This document shows, one piece after another, positions 1 through 4,910 of a stretch of DNA of 41,774 bases; position 1 is the first letter of the stretch; every line of letters begins with the position of its first letter. The translations under genes and the position numbers were made by a program. The stretch comes from MGBC108787 sp964591225. GTDB lineage: Bacteria; Bacillota_I; Bacilli_A; RF39; UBA660. The stretch is from NCBI GenBank assembly GCA_964591225.1, contig CAZQAO010000002.1, positions 1 to 41,774 on the forward strand, in the 5' to 3' direction. The notes beneath the pieces were generated by a model. The model was not told the DNA's origin and did not search any database. It was given only the letters and a program-made list of their open reading frames with translations.

Positions 1-43
1 TTTTATTAGAAAGGAAATATTATGAAAAAAGAACGATTGAAAA

Positions 44-154
44 TTAATAATTATTGTTTAATAAAATTTTTTTAGCTTTTTCTTCATCTTGAAATTTAAC
101 ATTTCTACTTTTTAGTAAATCTATTTGTTCATCTATTGTCTTGAATTCTTTCAT
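44..154 (-). pseudogene. Abi_2/AbiF-type abortive infection protein, N-terminal remnant
   Basis: The 36-codon frame starts with MKEFKTIDEQIDLLKSRNVK and continues with an acidic/lysine stretch and LLNNNY before a TAA at 44-46. This matches the start of Abi_2/AbiF/AbiD proteins as I know them: a TxxEQIxxLKxRG-like helix, then a conserved NNYY region. Family members are about 250-350 residues, so roughly 90% is missing. No continuation is apparent in the other two frames after the stop. The fragment sits directly downstream of a structured RNA with a terminator whose U-tract ends six bases before the ATG, the layout expected for an RNA-antitoxin/toxin pair. There is no clear ribosome binding site. 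I am fairly sure of the family and sure that it is broken. Confidence 0.68.
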
Positions 155-159
155 AATAT

Positions 160-193
160 AAAAAAGTCTTCGGTCCACACGGGATACCGAAGA
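160..193 (-). terminator. Intrinsic terminator between the candidate RNA and the Abi remnant
   Basis: On the minus strand the 8-bp perfect stem TCTTCGGT/ACCGAAGA (186-193 with 167-174) encloses an 11-nt loop and is followed by G-to-C then six T residues. It lies six bases before the Abi ATG, so it would release most transcripts as the short RNA and let a minority read on into the toxin gene. Confidence 0.7.
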
Positions 194-256
194 TCACTTA
201 CAAATTAATCCTACAACTAATTATTGTGATTGTCAATATCCTAGTGTACTTTTATA
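160..256 (-). ncRNA. Candidate structured RNA upstream of the Abi remnant
   Basis: Reading the minus strand, a compact RNA of about 95 nt can be drawn. A CACT/AGTG pair (243-246 with 196-199) encloses an inner hairpin at 207-231, in which AATCACAA pairs with TTGT-AG-GATT around a 7-nt loop. A terminator hairpin with a U-tract (160-193) follows. The ATG of the Abi remnant is six bases further on. AbiF-type proteins are reported to be stably linked to a conserved non-coding RNA that acts as an antitoxin; assigning this RNA to that class is inference from position and fold. The 5' end is not defined, and no clear promoter was found. Confidence 0.5.
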
Positions 257-335
257 CAACTTTATTTTCACACTCCTTCTTTAAATATTTATATTTTAAT
301 TATCTTTAGGTTTTTAAAGTCTGTTCTAATAAGTG

Positions 336-380
336 TAACAAAGTAATTTGTTAGTAGTCTTCGTGGTGGGACTATTTTTT
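336..380 (+). repeat. Two abutting hairpins, the second terminator-like on the + strand
   Basis: TAACAAA/TTTGTTA (336-342 with 347-353) forms a 7-bp hairpin around GTAA. Next to it AGTAGTC (353-359) pairs with GACTATT (370-376) around a 10-nt loop and runs into six T residues. The second stem is better on the + strand, because one G-U pair there becomes an A-C mismatch on the minus strand. It could be a + strand terminator or part of the 5' portion of the minus-strand RNA. Confidence 0.4.
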
Positions 381-464
381 ATTCTTTTATAGCACTTGCT
401 AATTTTTTTGTTCTCTTAAATATTTTAAATTATTACTAAAATAGTTCATATTTTTCTTTCTCAT
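378..464 (-). pseudogene. Xre/HTH_3-type regulator, N-terminal remnant
   Basis: A 28-codon frame reads MRKKNMNYFSNNLKYLREQK and then KLASAIKE before TAA. The core resembles the first helix of Xre/HTH_3 repressors, which commonly begin with a FxxNLKxLRExKxLSQ pattern, but the frame stops before the recognition helix. It lies just upstream of the candidate RNA, where a repressor of a toxin-antitoxin or abortive infection operon could sit. The start could be either Met1 or Met6. At this length chance similarity is possible, so the call is tentative. Confidence 0.42.
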
Positions 465-630
465 ATTTATGATAGCACATAAGTATTAAAAAACAATAAA
501 AACTATGCTTATTTGCAGAAGCCAATACTAAAAATACAATAAGCACATTAATATTAAACATTCAATCATGATTTTTTATCAAACGCACAACGAACAATAG
601 ACGTTACTTCAAAATTACTCCGAAATAGAC

Positions 631-657
631 AAAAATTACAAAAAAAAGTAATTTTTT
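631..657. terminator. Symmetric A/T hairpin
   Basis: AAAAATTAC (631-639) and GTAATTTTT (648-656) form a 9-bp stem around eight A residues. It could act as a weak bidirectional terminator downstream of tRNA-Lys. The rest of 465-670 holds only AT-rich sequence with no frame I recognise. Confidence 0.35.
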
Positions 658-670
658 GAAAATAATGTAT

Positions 671-691
671 AAAAAAAACCTTAAAATAAGG
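671..691 (-). terminator. Terminator of tRNA-Lys
   Basis: On the minus strand CCTTA/TAAGG (679-691) forms a short hairpin followed by a run of eight T residues. It begins 16 bases after the tRNA 3' end. Confidence 0.65.
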
Positions 692-706
692 CTTTACTAT
701 TTTAAT

Positions 707-782
707 TGGTGTCCCCTTAGGGATTCGAACCCTAGACCCACTGATTAAGAGTCAGTTGCTCTACCAACTGAGCTAAGGAGAC
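707..782 (-). tRNA. tRNA-Lys (anticodon CUU)
   Basis: A complete cloverleaf reads on the minus strand: a 7-bp acceptor GTCTCCT/AGGGGAC with G-U pairing, D-loop AGCTCAGTTGGTAGAGC, an anticodon stem ACTGA/TCAGT around loop CTCTTAA (anticodon CTT), and a T-arm with GGTTCGAATCC. The CCA end is encoded at 707-709. The gene has its own promoter and terminator and borders the decayed defence locus; tRNA genes are common integration sites for mobile elements, but I found no copy of its 3' end in 1-706. Confidence 0.96.
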
Positions 783-796
783 ATTGACTATTTAAA

Positions 797-824
797 ATTA
801 TAACACTTTTTTTAGATTATTCAA
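797..824 (-). promoter_or_regulatory. Promoter of tRNA-Lys
   Basis: On the minus strand TTGAAT, a 16-nt spacer and TATAAT preceded by TGT give an extended -10 promoter. The -10 ends 14 bases upstream of the tRNA 5' end. Confidence 0.75.
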
Positions 825-829
825 TCTTT

Positions 830-858
830 TTGATATTATTTATTAATTGGTTCATACT
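830..858 (+). promoter_or_regulatory. Promoter of ku-ligase
   Basis: TTGATA (830-835), a 17-nt spacer and CATACT (853-858) fit a sigma-A promoter. The predicted start near 865 falls within the ribosome binding site AAAGGTGAA (862-870), giving a leader of about 11 nt. Confidence 0.55.
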
Positions 859-875
859 AAAAAAGGTGAAAGAAT

Positions 876-1625
876 ATGGCTAATATAAAAACAACTATTT
901 CTTTTGGACTGGTAAATATTCCGGTTTTATTAAATCCTATTATTAAAAATAATGATACGGCTTTTAATCAACTACATAAAAAATGTGGACATCGCATTAA
1001 ATATATTAAATATTGTCCCGTTTGTAAAAAAGAAGTTAAACCTAATGAAATAATTAAGGGATACGAATATATAGATAATGAATATGTAACTTTAACCGAA
1101 GAAGAATTAGATAAATTAAAAGTAGAAAATGATAAAACTATTGAAATTATTGCTTTTGTAAAATTAAAAGAAATTGATCCTATTTATTTTGAAAAAAGTT
1201 ATGTTTTAAATATTGATAAACCAGAGAAAGCTTATACTTTATTTAAAAATGCTTTAAAGAAAACTGGTAAAGTAGCTTTGGCGAAAACAGTCATTAATTC
1301 TAAGTTTTATTATGTGATTTTACGATTTGGTGAAAATCAAATTATTATGACTACATTATATTTTCAAGAAGAAATAAAATTAGAAGAACCTTTAAAAGAT
1401 GTAAAAACTACTACTAAAGAAATGGATTTAGCTATTAAATTAATTGATCAATTATCGGGTAAATTTGAACCAGACAAGTATGTCGATGAGTACCAAACTA
1501 GAATTAAAGAAGCTATTGATAAAAAAGTAGCAGGTAAAGAAATTAAAAGTGTAAAAACTAAAAAGCCAAAGAATATAGCCAATCTTTTAGAAGCTTTAGA
1601 AAAGAGTTTAAAAGATGAAGGATAA
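876..1625 (+). CDS. ku: Ku DNA end-binding protein of bacterial NHEJ
   Basis: The 249-residue protein starts with the bacterial Ku pattern of a short strand plus SFGLVNIPV, then HKKCGHRIKYIKYCPVCKKE, where bacterial Ku proteins often carry a Cys pair. The Ku core beta-barrel covers roughly residues 1-200. A lysine-rich tail follows (KSVKTKKPK), the region that in bacterial Ku contacts DNA and ligase. Ku homodimers bind double-strand break ends and recruit the dedicated ligase. The stop overlaps the following ligase gene by 11 bp, so the two are translationally coupled. Length is slightly below the usual 260-300 residues. In spore formers Ku and LigD commonly repair DNA in spores and germinating cells, which fits the spo genes elsewhere in the window. 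Confidence 0.95.
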   Translation: MANIKTTISFGLVNIPVLLNPIIKNNDTAFNQLHKKCGHRIKYIKYCPVCKKEVKPNEIIKGYEYIDNEYVTLTEEELDKLKVENDKTIEIIAFVKLKEIDPIYFEKSYVLNIDKPEKAYTLFKNALKKTGKVALAKTVINSKFYYVILRFGENQIIMTTLYFQEEIKLEEPLKDVKTTTKEMDLAIKLIDQLSGKFEPDKYVDEYQTRIKEAIDKKVAGKEIKSVKTKKPKNIANLLEALEKSLKDEG

Positions 1626-2520
1626 TTTATTTAAAAATCGTCATTTTAAACCTATGTTATTAAGTGAAGTTCATAAACCATTTGATGATCCCAAATATTT
1701 ATTTGAAATTAAATATGATGGTATTCGGGCTTTAATTTTTGCTAGTCCTAAAGAAGTTACTATTAAAAGTCGTAATCAATATGATATTACTTATTTATAT
1801 CCGGAATTGCAAGCAATTAAAAATATAGTTAAAAAAAATTGTATTTTTGATGGGGAGATAATTTGTTTAGAAGATGGTTTACCTAATTTTTTAGCTTTAC
1901 AAAAACGAGCTCACTTAAAACAAAAAGAAAAGATTCAAGAACAATCACTATTAAATCCCGCATATTTTATTTGTTTTGATATTATTTATGAAAGTAGGGA
2001 TTTAAGAAATAAAAAACTTATTATAAGAAAAGAAATTTTAAATCAATATCCTGATAATGAAGTATTTATTAAAAGTAAATATTTTTTAACTAATGGTAAG
2101 AAAATGTTTCAGTTTGTTAAAAAACATCATTTAGAGGGAATAGTTGCTAAACATATTGATAGTCAGTATGAAATAAATATTCGCACTCCAAATTGGCTTA
2201 AAATTAAAAATTTTCAAGAACAAAATTTTTATATAGTAGGTTATGAAAATAAAAAAGGTGCTATAACTTTATATGTTGCAGAAAAAGAAAAAGAGCAATA
2301 CTTTTATGCTGGCAAAGTATTATTGTATGAAAATAATCCGGCTTATTCCAAAATTAAGGAAGCTAAAAAGCAAAAATATAAAGTTCATAATTTAAACCAC
2401 AAAATTATCCAAATTGCTCCTATTTACCAAGCGACGATTATTTTTTTAGAACGAACTAAAGGGGGAAATTTACGTCATCCAGTTTTTAAAGAATTGACAT
2501 GTAACTCTCCTTTGCTATAA
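1615..2520 (+). CDS. ligD: ATP-dependent DNA ligase, LigD ligase-domain type
   Basis: The protein has an adenylation domain (about residues 10-200) with the nucleotidyltransferase motif EIKYDGIR, whose Lys33 is the predicted AMP-accepting residue. Later motifs include FDGEI, EGIVAK and NWLKIKN, followed by an OB-fold domain (about 205-301). At 301 residues it contains only the ligase module: the polymerase and phosphoesterase domains of full-length LigD are absent. It overlaps ku by 11 bp, which identifies its role as sealing breaks held by Ku. The symbol is used for the family; the enzyme could equally be called a Ku-associated ligase. Confidence 0.9.
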   Translation: MKDNLFKNRHFKPMLLSEVHKPFDDPKYLFEIKYDGIRALIFASPKEVTIKSRNQYDITYLYPELQAIKNIVKKNCIFDGEIICLEDGLPNFLALQKRAHLKQKEKIQEQSLLNPAYFICFDIIYESRDLRNKKLIIRKEILNQYPDNEVFIKSKYFLTNGKKMFQFVKKHHLEGIVAKHIDSQYEINIRTPNWLKIKNFQEQNFYIVGYENKKGAITLYVAEKEKEQYFYAGKVLLYENNPAYSKIKEAKKQKYKVHNLNHKIIQIAPIYQATIIFLERTKGGNLRHPVFKELTCNSPLL

Positions 2521-2538
2521 TAAAAGCGAGGGATGGAT

Positions 2539-2832
2539 ATGCAAAAAACAAAGTATCAAGCAATGAATAAAGAAGAAAAAAAAGAATTAATGCACAAGTA
2601 TCAAAAAACCGAAACTGGTCATAAAATGATGAATCGATTACTGCGAATCCGTTTAATTGGAGTAGTGTCTTTAGTCTATGCAGTTATTGATTTATTAGTT
2701 GAAAACAAGAATTTACAATATTATGATTTCTTTTTAATTATTCCTTTATTTATAGCTGGTCTCGTCTTTATTATCGGTTCATATCATTTAAAAAATAAAG
2801 TATTAACTAAATATGCTGTAAAAAAATCTTGA
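2539..2832 (+). CDS. Small membrane protein of unknown function
   Basis: The 97-residue protein has a charged N-terminal helix rich in Lys/Glu (about 1-30) and two hydrophobic segments at about 38-53 and 65-85. I do not recognise the family. An in-frame ATG six bases upstream touches the GAGGG ribosome binding site (2528-2532), so the ATG at 2539, with six bases of spacing, is the better start. It is 18 bases from the ligase gene and probably ends that operon. Its TGA stop lies within the terminator stem. Confidence 0.7.
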   Translation: MQKTKYQAMNKEEKKELMHKYQKTETGHKMMNRLLRIRLIGVVSLVYAVIDLLVENKNLQYYDFFLIIPLFIAGLVFIIGSYHLKNKVLTKYAVKKS

Positions 2833-2856
2833 ACTTTTTGATTCAAGATTTTTTAA
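2821..2856. terminator. Bidirectional terminator between the ku operon and tRNA-Ser
   Basis: A 13-bp perfect stem pairs 2821-2833 with 2842-2854 (core ATCTTGAA/TTCAAGAT), with A and T tracts on both sides. It contains the stop codon of the preceding gene and can also end the tRNA-Ser transcript. Confidence 0.85.
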
Positions 2857-2866
2857 TTTTTTAATA

Positions 2867-2957
2867 TGGCGGAGCAGGAGAGATTTGAACTCTCGCGCCA
2901 GTTACCCGACCTATACCCTTAGCAGGGGCACCTCTTCAGCCTCTTGAGTACTGCTCC
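2867..2957 (-). tRNA. tRNA-Ser (anticodon GCU)
   Basis: The minus strand gives a 91-nt class II tRNA: acceptor GGAGCAG/CTGCTCC, anticodon stem TGCCC/GGGTA around loop CTGCTAA (anticodon GCT), a long variable arm typical of Ser, a T-arm with GTTCAAATC, discriminator G and an encoded CCA at 2867-2869. Confidence 0.96.
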
Positions 2958-2974
2958 ACAAGCTACCTCTACAT

Positions 2975-3001
2975 TTTATAATAAACTAAAACGTTAGTCA
3001 A
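2975..3001 (-). promoter_or_regulatory. Probable promoter of tRNA-Ser
   Basis: On the minus strand TTGACT and TATAAA are separated by 15 bases, 17 bases upstream of the tRNA. The spacing is short but both hexamers are good. Confidence 0.5.
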
Positions 3002-3013
3002 TAATAAAAATTG

Positions 3014-3037
3014 TAAAAAAAGGGGAATTATTCCCCT
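3014..3037 (-). terminator. Terminator of the yidD-lipoprotein operon
   Basis: On the minus strand AGGGGAA/TTCCCCT encloses a 3-nt loop that is the TAA stop codon of the lipoprotein gene (3028-3030), followed by a T run. Confidence 0.9.
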
Positions 3038-3900
3038 AAAGTAGCTGTTTTAATTTCTTCTAAATAGTTTGTCATAATTGTTAAATAGTTATCTTTATTA
3101 TTAACGTTTTCTTCTGATAAAGTATTCATTGTATTAACTTTAACTATTTTGGCATTATAATCTTTTTCTAAAGTAGTAATAACATTAGTTTTTTCTTCTG
3201 TATCTTTGATAAAGATAGTGGTATAGTTACCATTTTTAAAATTATTTTTAATATTATTTAAATTAATAGTTGTTAAATTTTCTTCATCTTCTAACGAGAT
3301 GACATGGAAACCATAATTTTCTAAATATTTAAACATATTAGAAGAAGCAATAATAGTTCCTTTTTTAACTTCGTTAGCACTACTAGCAGTTCTTCGTAAT
3401 TCAGCATCCATCACCGATAAAGTTTCTTCAAGTTTTTGATAATTTTTTTCAATTTCTTCATTAGCATATTTACTATCGGTAAATTCTTGTAAATTATTTT
3501 TTATTGTGGTAGCTAACATTAAATAATAATTGGGAGATAACCATAATTCTTCAAGACCATTGCTATATTTTAAGCCATAAGCCACATCTATGACTTTTAA
3601 GTTACTATTTTCGTTGATTAAATTTTTCGCAATATTTTGTTCTTGCGATAAACCATTATATATAAAAATATCATTATTACTATATTCTTTAATTTGTTTT
3701 TTCGTTAAATCATAGTTTTCAACATTAGCATCACTAGGATAAATACTCGTAATATAATCGGTAGGATAAATCTCTTCTAAAATATAAGTAATCGGATAAA
3801 CAGTGGTTAAAATATGTAATCCTTCTTGGGTTTTACTATTACAGGCTGTTCCTGTAAATAGTAATAAACATAATAAACTAATAATTTTAAATTTTTTCAT
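3028..3900 (-). CDS. ZnuA/TroA-like substrate-binding lipoprotein lacking the usual metal-ligand histidines
   Basis: The 290-residue protein starts MKKFKIISLLCLLLFTGTAC, a lipoprotein signal with lipobox TGTAC. The mature part follows the cluster A-I (ZnuA/TroA/AdcA) plan: ILTTVYPITYILEEI strand-helix, a DIFIYNG segment, a long linking helix and a second lobe. The histidines that normally bind Zn or Mn are not visible where expected: the DPHxYEP region reads VENYD, the DPHxWLDP region reads LEELWLSP, and the HxAFxYL region reads SSNMFKYL. No ABC permease or ATPase is nearby. I therefore infer a diverged protein that may bind another ligand. A longer frame exists, but the ATG at 3900 is preceded by AAGGAG and starts the signal peptide. 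Confidence 0.72.
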   Translation of the reverse strand: MKKFKIISLLCLLLFTGTACNSKTQEGLHILTTVYPITYILEEIYPTDYITSIYPSDANVENYDLTKKQIKEYSNNDIFIYNGLSQEQNIAKNLINENSNLKVIDVAYGLKYSNGLEELWLSPNYYLMLATTIKNNLQEFTDSKYANEEIEKNYQKLEETLSVMDAELRRTASSANEVKKGTIIASSNMFKYLENYGFHVISLEDEENLTTINLNNIKNNFKNGNYTTIFIKDTEEKTNVITTLEKDYNAKIVKVNTMNTLSEENVNNKDNYLTIMTNYLEEIKTATLGE

Positions 3901-4123
3901 TTTTTTCTTCTCCTTTTTGAGGAACTGGATCATATCCAAAATTTCCTTTAGGATGACATTTTTTTAAACGTTTAAATCCTAATTTTAATCCTTCTTTAAC
4001 ACCATAAGTATCAATTGCTTCGATCATATATTCACTACAAGTGGGGGTAAAACGACACATAGAGTGGGATATATTAGGAATAACTTGGTAGCATCGTATC
4101 AAAAAAATGCATACCCGTTTCAT
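3887..4123 (-). CDS. yidD: Membrane protein insertion efficiency factor YidD
   Basis: The 78-residue protein has the family signature: an N-terminal amphipathic/hydrophobic segment (VCIFLIRCYQ) and CRFTPTCSEYM, then the KGLKLGxxRLxxCHP-like region and GYDPVP. YidD helps YidC-dependent membrane insertion and usually sits near rpmH-rnpA-yidC, so its location here is atypical. The frame can extend to a GTG at 4135, but the ATG at 4123 gives the normal family start. It overlaps the lipoprotein gene by 14 bp. Confidence 0.93.
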   Translation of the reverse strand: MKRVCIFLIRCYQVIPNISHSMCRFTPTCSEYMIEAIDTYGVKEGLKLGFKRLKKCHPKGNFGYDPVPQKGEEKNEKI

Positions 4124-4199
4124 TAGAATCACCACTACTATTTTACTATATTTTTAAATACTTGTAAAATACAATAATTTTACTAATTATAATAATACG

Positions 4200-4208
4200 T
4201 GATATAAT
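4200..4208 (+). promoter_or_regulatory. Extended -10 promoter for rnc-smc
   Basis: TGATATAAT is an extended -10 element. The predicted start is near 4215, about 28 bases before the rnc ATG. TTTACT lies about 18 bases upstream as a weak -35. Confidence 0.55.
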
Positions 4209-4242
4209 GATTAGGAAAATAATTCAAAAAGATGGTGTTAGG

Positions 4243-4908
4243 ATGATTGAGAAACTACAAAGTTATGGAATAACTATAACCAATGAAGAACTTTTACAAA
4301 CAGCTTTAACGCATAGTTCCTATTCTAATGAACATAATACCAAAAATTATGAACGTTTAGAGTTTTTAGGGGATGCAGTTTTAGAATTAGTGATGAGTGA
4401 ATATTTTTATTTAAATACTTCTTATAGTGAAGGGGAAATGAGTAAAATTAGAGCTAGTTATGTCTGCGAAGAAGCTTTATTTCAATATGCTAAAGATATA
4501 GATTTACCCCAATATATTATCGTTGGTCATGGTCAAGAAAATAATATTAATGCCACGATTATTGCTGATGTTTTTGAAAGTGTCATTGCTGTTATTTATT
4601 TAGAAGCTGGTTTAGAAGTTGTCAAAAAATTTATTTTAGAGCGAATACTACCTTATATAGAAAAGAAGATTGAATTTATTCATGATTATAAATCCATTTT
4701 ACAAGAGATGGTTCAAACGGATCGAAAAAGTTTAGAATATGTTTTAGTTACCGAAGATGGTCCCGCTCATGATAAATCATTTACGGTAGAAGTTCGGATT
4801 GATAATATGGTTTATGGTACCGGAACTGGCAAAAGTAAAAAGGAAGCGGAACAAAATGCTGCCCGAGATGCTTATCAAAAAAGAGCTAAAGTTAGTGAGG
4901 ATGTGTAG
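4243..4908 (+). CDS. rnc: Ribonuclease III
   Basis: The 221-residue protein has the RNase III signature NYERLEFLGDAVLELV in the catalytic domain (1-150). Its metal-binding acidic residues include the Glu and Asp of ERLEFLGD and the later DVFESV. A double-stranded-RNA binding domain follows (about 152-220, ending GKSKKEAEQNAARDAY). It processes rRNA precursors and other duplex RNAs. The ATG at 4243 is chosen over an upstream ATG at 4207 because it gives the usual family start and follows a GGTG motif. smc follows after two bases, the standard Bacillota order. Confidence 0.96.
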   Translation: MIEKLQSYGITITNEELLQTALTHSSYSNEHNTKNYERLEFLGDAVLELVMSEYFYLNTSYSEGEMSKIRASYVCEEALFQYAKDIDLPQYIIVGHGQENNINATIIADVFESVIAVIYLEAGLEVVKKFILERILPYIEKKIEFIHDYKSILQEMVQTDRKSLEYVLVTEDGPAHDKSFTVEVRIDNMVYGTGTGKSKKEAEQNAARDAYQKRAKVSEDV

Positions 4909-4910
4909 AC

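Noticed and set aside
22..75. 17-codon + strand frame with an AAAGGAA site at the left edge
   Set aside because: Too short, overlaps the Abi remnant antisense, and matches nothing I know. It could be the stump of a disrupted gene but cannot be supported.
233..271. 12-codon GTG frame (VKIKLYKSTLGY) with AAGGAG on the minus strand inside the candidate RNA leader
   Set aside because: Possible leader peptide, but length and a GTG start make chance likely; structure explains the region better.
465..706. Possible attachment site next to tRNA-Lys
   Set aside because: I looked for a repeat of the tRNA 3' end in 1-706 and saw none; no integrase is nearby.
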